64,000 bases of DNA from contig NZ_JAOQNS010000006.1 in NCBI RefSeq assembly GCF_025961475.1, positions 124,001-188,000 on the forward strand, read 5' to 3'. Positions 27,536 through 35,837 of this stretch are shown here, one piece after another. The DNA comes from Rhodobium gokarnense (GTDB lineage Bacteria; Pseudomonadota; Alphaproteobacteria; Rhizobiales; Rhodobiaceae). Every line of letters begins with the position of its first letter. The first letter of the stretch is position 1. Position numbers and translations under genes: made by a program. The notes under the pieces were generated by a model that saw nothing but the letters and a program-made list of their open reading frames with translations, did no database searches and was not told the DNA's origin.

Positions 27536-28870
27536 ATGAGCGACGAGACGACGCCCGGAACGGAGGACGGCGCAGCGCCGGTGACGATCGGCTATCGCCG
27601 CTTTGAGGCCCACCAGGACCGCCAGGCGGTCCTCGACGAGATCCATGCCCGCCCGTTCCCGCTGATCAAGCCGCCGCTCCGGGTCGTCAGCCTGTCGTTC
27701 ATGAACACGACGATGACGCCGGACGAATGCACCGAGATGGCGTCCGATCTCTATGTCCGCCATGGCGGCAAGCCGCCCGAGCCGGGCCTGCGCTACCACC
27801 GCGCCAAGATCGACATCGGCGTGTTGCGCTGGGAATGCCACAACGAGTTCGTCTCCTTCGTCTGGCGCTGCCCGCCGGAGGACGATCCGCTCACCGGCCC
27901 GGTGCCGATGGGCCCGTTCGGCGAGGGCTTCGAGCCGCCGGGGCCGCTCGTCGGCGGCGGCCGCTTTGCCCTCATCGAGGTGCTCGGCGACATCGAGCCG
28001 ACGCTGGCGCCGTTCAACCCGCGCAGCCTCTGCGTCTCTGAAGTGGAGGAGGGCGCGGCCGTCATCGCCACGGACTTCCGCCAGGACGAGAACGGGCTGA
28101 CCCGCTACGCCATCATCTCGCGCGGCATCAGCGAGGCGCGCGCTGGCGCCGTCTTCCAGCGTCTGCAGGAGGTCGAGACCTACCGCTCCATGACCCTGCT
28201 CGGCCTGCCGGCGGCGCGCAAGGCGACGCCCACCGTCGACCGCATCGAGCAGGAGCTGGCGGACCTGTCGAACGAGGCCCGGGAAAGCGGCGAGCTCGCC
28301 TCCAACCGCGCGCTGCTGTCGCGCCTGACGGAACTCGCCAGCGAGCTGGAGGCCGACGTGTCGCGCTTTTCCTACCGCATGAGCGCGACCCAGGCCTATG
28401 ACGAGGTGCTGCAGATCCGCCTCGACGCGCTCAACGAGAAGTCCTGGCCCGGCTACGGCACGCTGAAGACGTTCCTGGCCCGGCGCATGAACCCGGCGCT
28501 GAGGACCTGCCAGTCGCTCGAGAAACGCCAGAACCAGCTCGCCACCAAGCTCGCCCGCGCCATCGACGTCCTGCGCGCCCGCGTCGCCATCGACGTGGAG
28601 CACCAGAACGTGGCCTTGCTCAACTCCATGAACCGCCGCGCCAAGCTGCAGCTCCGCCTGCAGCAGACGGTGGAGGGCCTCTCGATCGGTGCCATCAGCT
28701 ACTACCTGCTCGGCATTATCGGCTACGCCGCCAAGGGCCTGAAGGAGGCCCATGTCCTGCCCGTCCGGCCCGAGATCGTCGTCGGCGTCGCCGTGCCGAT
28801 GGTGCTGGGCGCCGTCTACTGGATGACAAGGCGCATCCGCCGCCACCACGCCGAAAAGGACAAGGACTGA
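27536..28870 (+). CDS. DUF3422 family protein
   Basis: A 444-residue protein of a conserved proteobacterial family of unknown function. N-terminal family features are LDEIHARPFPLI and LRYHRAKIDIGVLRWECHNE; a coiled-coil region follows at about 220-330 (ELADLSNEARESGELASNRA onward); and the C-terminus has two membrane-associated helices (ISYYLLGIIGYAAKGL; EIVVGVAVPMVLGAVYWM), so it is probably anchored with the bulk in the cytoplasm. GGAGG precedes the ATG at 27536. It does not belong clearly to the TRAP operon, from which it is separated by 115 bp. Confidence 0.88.
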   Translation: MSDETTPGTEDGAAPVTIGYRRFEAHQDRQAVLDEIHARPFPLIKPPLRVVSLSFMNTTMTPDECTEMASDLYVRHGGKPPEPGLRYHRAKIDIGVLRWECHNEFVSFVWRCPPEDDPLTGPVPMGPFGEGFEPPGPLVGGGRFALIEVLGDIEPTLAPFNPRSLCVSEVEEGAAVIATDFRQDENGLTRYAIISRGISEARAGAVFQRLQEVETYRSMTLLGLPAARKATPTVDRIEQELADLSNEARESGELASNRALLSRLTELASELEADVSRFSYRMSATQAYDEVLQIRLDALNEKSWPGYGTLKTFLARRMNPALRTCQSLEKRQNQLATKLARAIDVLRARVAIDVEHQNVALLNSMNRRAKLQLRLQQTVEGLSIGAISYYLLGIIGYAAKGLKEAHVLPVRPEIVVGVAVPMVLGAVYWMTRRIRRHHAEKDKD

Positions 28871-28889
28871 GGGCCTGAAGGCCCCAAAG

Positions 28890-29075
28890 CGCATTGACGA
28901 CCTTCGCTGAAGATCGCTCGGAGGCTATGGAGCGCCGGGCTTGCCAACTCGCTTCGCCAGTCCGGTCAATGCGCGTCCTGCAAAAAGACAACGCATTGAC
29001 GACCTTCGTTTAGGACTGCTCGGAGGCTATTGAGCGCAGGGCTCGACCGAACACTCCACCGGTCCGGTCAATGTG
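28890..29075. repeat. Two tandem copies of an 84-bp palindrome-ended repeat
   Basis: Copy A (28890-28973) and copy B (28992-29075) start with CGCATTGACGACCTTCG and end in GGTCAATGCG or GGTCAATGTG, so each has inverted ends (CGCATTGAC / GTCAATGCG). The start-to-start period is 102 bp. Their interiors diverge. No coding sequence lies between DUF3422 and the terminator. Confidence 0.8.
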
Positions 29076-29083
29076 CGTCTTCC

Positions 29084-29122
29084 CAAAAAAACAAAAAAGC
29101 CGGGCGCTGGGCCCGGCTTTTC
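29084..29122 (-). terminator. Terminator of the cytochrome c gene (bidirectional hairpin)
   Basis: AAAAGCCGGGC (29095-29105) pairs with GCCCGGCTTTT (29111-29121). The A-rich tract 29084-29098 becomes a U run for leftward transcription, ending the cytochrome gene; a shorter T run serves the rightward direction. Confidence 0.85.
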
Positions 29123-29145
29123 GAAAAAATCCGGCGAGAGGAAGT

Positions 29146-29553
29146 CTACTTCAGCGTCGCCAGATAGGCGATGACGTCGGCGATGTCCTCGTCCTTGGTG
29201 AGCTTGAAGGTCATCTTCGACTTGGCCTTCGGGTCGCCCGTCTTTTCCTGGATGAAGCCCTTCGGATCCGGCACATAGGCGGCGATGTTCTCTTCCGTCC
29301 AGGTCATGCCGCCCTCGCCGAGGGAGACGTAGCTCTCGGAATATTTGTAGCCCTCATGGGTGCCGGCGGTGCGGCCGACGATGCCCCAGAGATTCGGGCC
29401 GACCTTGTTCTTGCCGCCTTCGTCGAAGGTGTGGCAGGCAACGCACTTCTTGGCGACCTTTTCGCCCTTGGCCGCGTCGCCCGCGGCAGACGCCGCGCCG
29501 GTGGCCGCGATGGTCAGAGCAGCGGCGATGCCGATGCCGATAAGACCCTTCAT
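29146..29553 (-). CDS. Class I c-type cytochrome, cytochrome c2/c552-like
   Basis: A 135-residue periplasmic electron carrier. The signal peptide (MKGLIGIGIAAALTIAATGA to ASA) precedes AAGDAAKGEKVAKKCVACHTF, with the heme-binding CVACH. The axial methionine is probably in KSKMTFKLTKDED, and the fold ends in the helix DEDIADVIAYLATLK. The ATG at 29551-29553 has GGAG upstream; a longer frame from 29676 is rejected. It lies next to the glycolate oxidase genes and might accept electrons from the respiratory chain, but no direct link is shown. Confidence 0.92.
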   Translation of the reverse strand: MKGLIGIGIAAALTIAATGAASAAGDAAKGEKVAKKCVACHTFDEGGKNKVGPNLWGIVGRTAGTHEGYKYSESYVSLGEGGMTWTEENIAAYVPDPKGFIQEKTGDPKAKSKMTFKLTKDEDIADVIAYLATLK

Positions 29554-29824
29554 GTGTTCGCTCCTGTGGCAGGTTTCACATCCGGTAGTCACGCCGCCGC
29601 TCTTCGGGCGACCGGCGAATAAGACCGGGAAATTGACTGCTAGTACGTTTCCAAACAAATGCTTTGATAGCGACATTTTGATGCATAGTGGAAGCGAAAT
29701 CGCCCCTGCAACCGGCGTCTACGACTTTCGGCGGTGGCCGGTCGGCGAAATCCCGCTAGAATGACTTCAAACGCCGCACACGCATGCGGGTGCGGCCAAA
29801 ACGATAACATCCGGGGAGGATGCC

Positions 29825-31321
29825 ATGAGCGGCCTTGTCATGCCGCCGAGCGATGCCGGGGTGCTGCAGCGCCGCGACGAGATCGTCGCCGCGCTCCGCG
29901 CCATCGTCCCCGGCGAGGGGGTGATCTCCGACGAGGCGGAGATGCGGGTCTACGAGACCGACGGCCTCACCGCCTATCGCCAGGTCCCCTTCGTCGTCGT
30001 CCTTCCCGAAACCGTCGACCAGGTCGCCCGCGTCCTGCGCTATTGCCATAACAACGGCGTCAAGGTGGTGCCGCGCGGCGCCGGAACGTCGCTCTCCGGC
30101 GGCGCCCTGCCGCTCGCCGACGGCGTCCTGATGTCGATGATGAAGTTCAACCGGGTGCTCGACATCGACTTCGACAACCGGGTCGCGGTCGTCCAGCCGG
30201 GCGTCACCAATCTCGGCATCACCCGCGCCGTGGAGCACCGCGGCTTCTATTACGCCCCCGACCCGTCCTCGCAGATCGCCTGCTCCATCGGCGGCAACGT
30301 CGCGGAGAATGCCGGCGGGGTGCATTGCCTGAAATACGGCCTTACCACCAACAACGTGCTCGGCGTCGAACTCGTCACCATCGAGGGCGAGGTGATCCGC
30401 ATCGGCGGCAGGCACCTCGATGCCGAGGGCTACGACCTCCTCGGCCTCGTCGTCGGGTCCGAAGGCATGCTCGGCGTCGTCACCGAGGTGACGGTCAGGC
30501 TCCTGAAGCAGCCGGACACGGCCCGCGCCATCCTCATCGGCTTTCCCACCAACGACGATGCCGGAAAATGCGTTGCCGACGTGATCGGCGCCGGCATCAT
30601 CCCCGGCGGCATGGAGATGATGGACCGGCCGGCGATCCACGCCGCCGAGGACTTCGTCCATGCCGGCTATCCGCTCGACGTCGAGGCGTTGCTGATCGTC
30701 GAACTGGACGGCCCGAAGGCCGAGGTCGACCACCTCCTGGAGCGCGTCGGCGCGATCGCGAAGGCGAACAACGCCGCCCATATCCGGGTCTCCGAGACGG
30801 AGGCCGAGCGGCTTTCCTTCTGGGCCGGCCGCAAGGCTGCCTTTCCCGCCGTCGGGCGCATCTCGCCGGACTATATGTGCATGGACGGCACCATCCCGCG
30901 AAAGGCGCTGCCCCATGTGCTGACCCGCATGCAGGAGATGGCCGCGTCCTACGGCCTCGGCGTTGCCAACGTCTTCCATGCCGGCGACGGCAATCTGCAT
31001 CCGCTGATCCTCTACGACGCCAACATTCCGGGCGACCTCGACAAGGCCGAGGATTTTGGGGCCGACATATTGCGGCTCTGCGTGGAGGTTGGCGGCGTGC
31101 TGACCGGCGAGCACGGCGTCGGCGTCGAAAAGCGCGACCTGATGGGCGAGATGTTCACCGACATCGACATGGACCACCAGATCCGCGTCAAATGCGCCTT
31201 CGACGCCAAGCAACTCCTCAATCCCGGCAAGGTCTTCCCGACCCTCAATAGCTGCGCCGAGCTCGGCCGCATGCACGTCCACAAGGGCCAGATGCCGTTC
31301 CCCGACATCCCGCGTTTTTGA
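29825..31321 (+). CDS. glcD: Glycolate oxidase subunit GlcD (FAD-binding)
   Basis: A 498-residue flavoprotein subunit that oxidises glycolate to glyoxylate. The FAD-binding PCMH region contains VPRGAGTSLSGGALP and DPSSQIACSIGGNVAENAGG, and the C-terminal FAD-oxidase domain has NVFHAGDGNLHPLILYD and GEHGVGVEKRDLM. Its length matches E. coli GlcD. GGGGAGG precedes the ATG at 29825. glcE follows immediately (TGA then GTG), so they are co-transcribed. Confidence 0.95.
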   Translation: MSGLVMPPSDAGVLQRRDEIVAALRAIVPGEGVISDEAEMRVYETDGLTAYRQVPFVVVLPETVDQVARVLRYCHNNGVKVVPRGAGTSLSGGALPLADGVLMSMMKFNRVLDIDFDNRVAVVQPGVTNLGITRAVEHRGFYYAPDPSSQIACSIGGNVAENAGGVHCLKYGLTTNNVLGVELVTIEGEVIRIGGRHLDAEGYDLLGLVVGSEGMLGVVTEVTVRLLKQPDTARAILIGFPTNDDAGKCVADVIGAGIIPGGMEMMDRPAIHAAEDFVHAGYPLDVEALLIVELDGPKAEVDHLLERVGAIAKANNAAHIRVSETEAERLSFWAGRKAAFPAVGRISPDYMCMDGTIPRKALPHVLTRMQEMAASYGLGVANVFHAGDGNLHPLILYDANIPGDLDKAEDFGADILRLCVEVGGVLTGEHGVGVEKRDLMGEMFTDIDMDHQIRVKCAFDAKQLLNPGKVFPTLNSCAELGRMHVHKGQMPFPDIPRF

Positions 31322-32554
31322 GTGAAAGTTCAGCCCGCCGACATGACCGACAGGTTCAAGCCGACCGACGAAAAGGACGTGGAAGCCCTCGTCGCCTATG
31401 CGCTCGGGGAAGAGACGCCACTTGAGCTGTGGTCCGGCGGCACCAAGCGCAGCATCGGCCGCCCGCCCCAGACCGAATACGGCGTCGACCTGTCCGCCCT
31501 CTCCGGCATCGTCGACTACGATCCGGCCGAACTGGTGCTGACGGCACGGGCCGCAACGCCGCTCGCCGAGATCGAAAAGCTGCTGGACGACAACGGTCAG
31601 ATGCTCGCCTTCGAGCCGGCTGATCTCGGCCCGCTCCTCGGCGAGGCGGCGGACAAGGGGACGCTCGCCGGCCTCTACGGCACCAACTTTGCCGGCTCGC
31701 GCCGGCTGCAGGCGGGCGCCGTGCGCGACCACGCCCTCGGCATCCGCGCCGTCTCCGGCAGGGGCGAGATCTTCAAGTCCGGCGGCCGGGTGATGAAGAA
31801 CGTCACCGGCTACGACCTGACGAAGGGCCTTGCCGGCTCCTGGGGAACCCTTGCGGTCCTTACCGAACTCACCTTCAAGACCCTGCCGAAGCCGGAGACG
31901 GCGACGACCCTCGTCGTGCACGGGCTTAACCCCGAGACCGCCGCGATCGCCATGGCCGCGGCCATGGGCTCGTCCTCGGAAGTCTCCGGCGCCGCACACC
32001 TGCCGGCCGACGTTGCCAGGGGCTTTGGCGTCGATGGATTGGGTGAGGGCGCGACCGTCATGCGGCTGGAAGGCTTCGGCCCCTCGGTCGAGGCCCGCGC
32101 CGGCATGCTCGCCGAGGTGCTGCGCCCCTTCGGCCTTGCCGAGCGCCTCGATACGCCGACGACGGCAACGCTCTGGCGCGCCATCGGCGCGGTAAAACCC
32201 TTTGCCGCCAACACGTCCCTGCCGCTCTGGCGCATCTCCGTTGCCCCGACCGACGGCCCCGCCGTCGTCGCCGCCGTCATCGGAGCGGCGGAGGGCGCGA
32301 AGGCCTTCTTCGACTGGGCCGGCGGCCTCGTCTGGCTGATGCTGCCGGGGCCCGATCCGATGGCAGACACCGTGCGCGGCGCCGTCGCCGAAGCCCAGGG
32401 CGGCCACGCGACGCTGATCCGCGCCGATGCCGGAACCCGCGCCGCCGTGCCGGTGTTCCAGCCACAGCCGGCGGCGCTCGCAAATCTCGCGCGCCGGCTG
32501 AAGGACCAGTTCGATCCGGCCGGCATCCTCAATCCGGGGCGGATGGGCGGGTGA
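31322..32554 (+). CDS. glcE: Glycolate oxidase subunit GlcE (FAD-binding)
   Basis: A 410-residue second flavin subunit of glycolate oxidase. FAD-binding features are LELWSGGTKRSIGRP, GTLAGLYGTNFAGSRRLQAG and GRVMKNVTGYDLTKGLAGSW; the C-terminus ends in FDPAGILNPGRMGG as in this family. A GTG at 31322 abuts the glcD stop; an ATG at 31343 is an alternative start. It is part of the glcD-glcE-(DUF4870)-glcF operon. Confidence 0.93.
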   Translation: MKVQPADMTDRFKPTDEKDVEALVAYALGEETPLELWSGGTKRSIGRPPQTEYGVDLSALSGIVDYDPAELVLTARAATPLAEIEKLLDDNGQMLAFEPADLGPLLGEAADKGTLAGLYGTNFAGSRRLQAGAVRDHALGIRAVSGRGEIFKSGGRVMKNVTGYDLTKGLAGSWGTLAVLTELTFKTLPKPETATTLVVHGLNPETAAIAMAAAMGSSSEVSGAAHLPADVARGFGVDGLGEGATVMRLEGFGPSVEARAGMLAEVLRPFGLAERLDTPTTATLWRAIGAVKPFAANTSLPLWRISVAPTDGPAVVAAVIGAAEGAKAFFDWAGGLVWLMLPGPDPMADTVRGAVAEAQGGHATLIRADAGTRAAVPVFQPQPAALANLARRLKDQFDPAGILNPGRMGG

Positions 32555-32591
32555 CCGACCGATCGGGATTTCAAACAGGGGAGAACGGAAA

Positions 32592-32954
32592 ATGAGCACA
32601 CAAGGGTCCGACGACCTCAGCGGCTACATGGAGCCCGGGGCCAAGAACGTCACGCTGATCTACATCCTCTATCTGGTCGGCTTCGTCCTCGGCATCACGC
32701 CGCTGATCGGCGTCGTCATCGCCTATCTGAACCGCGGCCGGGGCGGCTGGGCCGATACCCACTACACCTTCCAGATCCGCACCTTCTGGATATCGCTGCT
32801 GTTCGGCTTCATCTCGTTCCTGCTCACCTTCCTCTTCATCGGCTTCCTGTTGATGATCCTCGTCGCCGTCTGGGTCATCATCCGCTGCATCAAGGGCCTG
32901 CAGGCGGCGAGCAACGGCGAGCCGATCCCGGATCCCCAAACCTGGACGTTTTGA
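32592..32954 (+). CDS. DUF4870-type small membrane protein
   Basis: A 120-residue membrane protein with three hydrophobic helices (LIYILYLVGFVLGITPLIGV; FWISLLFGFISFLLTFLF; GFLLMILVAVWVIIRCI) and the short polar tail NGEPIPDPQTWTF. It matches the DUF4870/Tic20-like pattern. GGGGAGAACGG lies before the ATG at 32592. It sits between glcE and glcF, 37 bp after one and 30 bp before the other, so it is probably in the same operon, perhaps helping membrane attachment of the oxidase. That role is inference. Confidence 0.85.
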   Translation: MSTQGSDDLSGYMEPGAKNVTLIYILYLVGFVLGITPLIGVVIAYLNRGRGGWADTHYTFQIRTFWISLLFGFISFLLTFLFIGFLLMILVAVWVIIRCIKGLQAASNGEPIPDPQTWTF

Positions 32955-32984
32955 GGCCTGGACGTTCTGAGCACGCAGTAAATA

Positions 32985-34295
32985 ATGCAGACCACCTTTT
33001 CCCGAGAGCAGCTCGCTCAGCCGCTGATCGCCGAATCCGACCGCATTCTCAGGAAATGCGTCCATTGCGGCTTCTGCACGGCGACCTGCCCGACCTTCGT
33101 CCTGCTCGGCGACGAGCTGGATTCGCCGCGCGGTCGCATCTACCTGATCAAGGACATGCTGGAGAACGACCGGCCGGCGACGGAGAAGGTGGTCAAGCAC
33201 ATCGACCGCTGCCTGACCTGCCTTGCCTGCATGACCACTTGCCCCTCGGGCGTCGACTACATGCACCTCGTCGACGGCGCCCGCGCCCATATCGAGGAGA
33301 CCTACCGGCGGCCTTGGGCGGATCGCATGCTGCGCGACACGCTCGCCTTCGTGCTGCCGGACCGGCGGCGGTTCCGGGCCTCGCTCGCCGGCTCCTGGTT
33401 CGCGCGCCTCGCCCTGCCGCTCATCCGCCGCATCCCAGGGCTTGAAAAGATCGCCGCCATGCTGGCGCTGACGCCCTCAAGGCTGCCGCCAAGGTCGGAA
33501 GCGATCGCGCCGGCCCGCTTTCCGGTGACGGGGCGCAAGGGCCGCGTCGTGCTGATGACCGGCTGCGCCCAGGCCGTGCTGGCGCCGGGGATAAACGAGG
33601 CCGCGGTGCGTCTGCTCAATCGCGCCGGCATCGAGGTCGTCATGCCGGAGGGGGAGGGCTGCTGCGGCGCCCTCGTCCACCACCTCGGCAAGGCCGACGA
33701 CGCCCGCGCCCAGGCCCGCCGCAACGTCGATGCCTGGATGCGCGAGATCGAGGGGGAGGGGCTGGACGCTATCCTCGTTTCCGCCTCCGGCTGCGGCACC
33801 ACGGTGAAGGACTACGGCCATCTGCTGGCCGGCGATCCGGCCTATGCGGAAAAGGCGGCACGTGTCGCCGGGCTTGCCCGGGACGTTTCGGAATATGTGG
33901 AGACGCTGGACCTTGGTCCTCCGGTGCGTGAAACCGGCCAGGCCGTCGCCTACCACGCCGCCTGTTCCATGCAGCACGGCCAGCAGATCACCCGCCAGCC
34001 AAAGGAACTGCTGGCAACGGCCGGCTTCGACGTCCGCGAGGTGCCGGAAGGCCACCTTTGCTGCGGATCCGCCGGCGTCTACAACATCCTCCAGCCGGAA
34101 ATCGCCGGGCGCCTGCGCGACCGCAAGCTCGCCAACATCGCACGGACCGAGCCTCAAATGATCGCCACCGGCAATATCGGCTGCATGACCCAACTGGCCG
34201 CAAAGGCCGAGGTGCCGGTGGTCCACACGGTGGAACTCCTCGACTGGGCCTATGGCGGGCCGCAGCCGGCGGCGCTGGAGGGCAGGGAGAAATAA
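32985..34295 (+). CDS. glcF: Glycolate oxidase iron-sulfur subunit GlcF
   Basis: A 436-residue Fe-S subunit that carries electrons from the GlcD/GlcE flavins to the membrane quinone pool. Two 4Fe-4S motifs lie near the N-terminus (CVHCGFCTATCPTF and CLTCLACMTTCPSG). Two CCG domains follow, with EGCCGALVHH and HLCCGSAGVYN. The family's usual length is 400-440. The start at 32985 has a weak ribosome site. Confidence 0.94.
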   Translation: MQTTFSREQLAQPLIAESDRILRKCVHCGFCTATCPTFVLLGDELDSPRGRIYLIKDMLENDRPATEKVVKHIDRCLTCLACMTTCPSGVDYMHLVDGARAHIEETYRRPWADRMLRDTLAFVLPDRRRFRASLAGSWFARLALPLIRRIPGLEKIAAMLALTPSRLPPRSEAIAPARFPVTGRKGRVVLMTGCAQAVLAPGINEAAVRLLNRAGIEVVMPEGEGCCGALVHHLGKADDARAQARRNVDAWMREIEGEGLDAILVSASGCGTTVKDYGHLLAGDPAYAEKAARVAGLARDVSEYVETLDLGPPVRETGQAVAYHAACSMQHGQQITRQPKELLATAGFDVREVPEGHLCCGSAGVYNILQPEIAGRLRDRKLANIARTEPQMIATGNIGCMTQLAAKAEVPVVHTVELLDWAYGGPQPAALEGREK

Positions 34296-34368
34296 TGCTC
34301 GGGCACGCTGGCTGCGCGCGCTGCGCCAAGCGCACTGTATTCCCGTTTGCCGCTGCTTTGCCTCTCGG

Positions 34369-34620
34369 CGTCATCCCGGCCGGAGCGCAGCGCAGAGCCG
34401 GGACCCATTGCCCCAATCCACACGGTATGTCGTTGGTGCCAGGCAGGGCGTGCGATATCGACGATCGAGCCCGAAGGGCTTGCAGGAGCGACCTCCCGCC
34501 GGCCGGTCAGGCCGCCCCCGCGGAGCCGCGAGCGAAGCGAGCTGGCGGGAGCGACAGGAATCGATAGGGCATACCGCTTGGAGAGGGGCAATAGGCCCCG
34601 GCTCGGCGGCCGGGATGACG
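34369..34620. repeat. Palindromic element, family B copy 1
   Basis: About 45-bp inverted ends: CGTCATCCCGGCCG... with GGGACCCATTGCC on the left (34369-34414) and GGGGCAATAGGCCCCGG...CGGGATGACG on the right (34586-34620). A further internal hairpin (CTCCCGCC / GGCGGGAG) occupies the middle. The same ends occur at 63691-63860. No transposase is encoded, so if mobile it depends on one elsewhere. Confidence 0.7.
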
Positions 34621-34685
34621 GCGGAGTGTGTGGCTGGTGATGGCGTTCAAGCAGGCGGCCTGGTGCGCTTCGGCCAGCCCCGCCC

Positions 34686-34713
34686 TGGATTGCTTCGCTG
34701 CGCTCGCAATGAC
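34686..34713. repeat. Family C repeat arm
   Basis: TGGATTGCTTCGCTGCGCTC followed by GCAATGAC is the reverse complement of the right arm of the palindrome at 45882-45969. The two sites share about 28 bp. It lies between the family B element and the XRE regulator; nothing else is seen in this 470-bp gene-free stretch. Confidence 0.6.
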
Positions 34714-34766
34714 GAATTTCTGAGCTTTTTCAACGGCATTGCGGTCGTCCGAAGGCCGCCCGCCGC

Positions 34767-35171
34767 CTATTCCTCGCCGGCCGGCAACTCGCCCGTTTCG
34801 TCCTCGACCAGCCGGTCGAAATGGGTGATCACCTTGTCGAGCCGGCGCGACAGGCTGTCGATCTCGGTCTTCAGCAAGTTCAGTTCGGCCCTGAGCGTCT
34901 TCATCTCGCTCGCCGTATGGTCGCCGACCGGGGCCGTGCCGAGGCCGCTGAGGAGCCAGCTCGGGCTGACATTGAGGAGCCCGGCGAGCATCAGGAGCCG
35001 GTTGGAGCGCGGCTCGGAGCGGTCGCCTTCCCACATCGTCAGCGTCTGCGTCTTGATGCCGAGCCGGCGGGCGAGCTGCGCGGCGGAAAGCCCCATCGCC
35101 TCGCGGGCGCGGCGGATGCGCTCGCCGACGGTGACCTCGGGTTCGCCTGCAGCGTCCGGATTGGTGAGCAT
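34767..35171 (-). CDS. XRE-family helix-turn-helix regulator with C-terminal coiled coil
   Basis: A 134-residue DNA-binding protein. Residues 15-75 form a Cro/CI-type helix-turn-helix (ERIRRAREAMGLSAAQLARR, then LTMWEGDRSEPRSNRLLMLA). The C-terminal third is a predicted coiled coil (LRAELNLLKTEIDSLSRRLD) likely used for dimer formation. The ATG at 35169-35171 has GAGGGAACAGGA upstream. The much longer open frame upstream has no such features. No clear target is adjacent. Confidence 0.85.
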   Translation of the reverse strand: MLTNPDAAGEPEVTVGERIRRAREAMGLSAAQLARRLGIKTQTLTMWEGDRSEPRSNRLLMLAGLLNVSPSWLLSGLGTAPVGDHTASEMKTLRAELNLLKTEIDSLSRRLDKVITHFDRLVEDETGELPAGEE

Positions 35172-35480
35172 GGTCCTGTTCCCTCCTGGCGAGACGGCGT
35201 CGGCGCCGCCGACACGTGAACGAGAAATGCGGTCCGATCGGCGGTGAGGTCGCTTCATCCCACAGGCCGGCATCTCGGACTGCTTTGAAAACGACAACGG
35301 CCGGGCACGCCATGTCGGCGTCGGTGCAGACACCTGTCCGCAAGGACCGTTCGGCGCCGGCAGGATGGCCGGCATACGGCATCGCCGGCAGGCGGAAGCG
35401 CCCCGGCAATGGCCACGCCCTTGTTTGAGCGCGGACGATGCTGTTATGCAAGCGAAGTGTAACGGTTGTCGGAAGGCGAC
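35172..35480. other. Intergenic, divergent promoter region
   Basis: About 310 bp between the divergent XRE gene and a small secreted protein gene. Short GCCGGC-rich inverted repeats occur near 35360-35400, but there is no coding sequence or known RNA motif. Promoters for both genes are expected here. Confidence 0.4.
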
Positions 35481-35762
35481 ATGTCGACGCGTGAGTTGTC
35501 CACATCTTTGATCGGCCGGCAAACCGGCATCCGATGCGCGGCGCGGGTCCTCGCTGCGGTCCTGGCCGCTGCGCTGGCAACGGCTGCTGCCGCGAGCGAT
35601 CCGCCGAAGCCGGAACGTCAGGCGACCGGCAAGGATGAGGCCGGGCCGACACAAAAAATGCCGCCACTGCCAAAGCTCGGCGCCAAGGAGGCGGACACGG
35701 CGCCGGCCGATGGCGTCCAATGCGAGCCGGCCCGCTGGAGCGGCAAGACCCCGACCCATTGA
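35481..35762 (+). CDS. Small secreted hypothetical protein
   Basis: A 93-residue protein beginning MSTRELSTSLIGRQTGIRCA followed by a hydrophobic signal-type segment (ARVLAAVLAAALATAAAA), with a short hydrophilic Pro/Lys-rich mature part ending in QCEPARWSGKTPTH. The ATG at 35481 has GGAAGG at 35471-35476; a TTG at 35466 is less likely. No family is recognised. A strong hairpin follows at 35782. Confidence 0.5.
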   Translation: MSTRELSTSLIGRQTGIRCAARVLAAVLAAALATAAAASDPPKPERQATGKDEAGPTQKMPPLPKLGAKEADTAPADGVQCEPARWSGKTPTH

Positions 35763-35781
35763 CCGACCTTGAAAACGGAAA

Positions 35782-35811
35782 ACGGCCGCATCCCTTTCGA
35801 GATGCGGCCGT
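35782..35811 (-). terminator. Hairpin terminator between convergent genes
   Basis: ACGGCCGCATC (35782-35792) pairs with GATGCGGCCGT (35801-35811). The A-rich sequence to its left gives a U-rich tract for leftward transcription, ending the L,D-transpeptidase transcript; it may also stop the small gene from the left. Confidence 0.7.
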
Positions 35812-35837
35812 CTCAATGTCCCATCAAAGGCCGGTGC

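Noticed and set aside
28890..29075. Two-copy direct repeats as a minimal CRISPR
   Set aside because: Only two 84-bp units with palindromic ends; no cas genes in the window.
29756..32599. 947-residue minus-strand open frame
   Set aside because: Spans glcD and glcE in antisense; no ribosome site or domain features.
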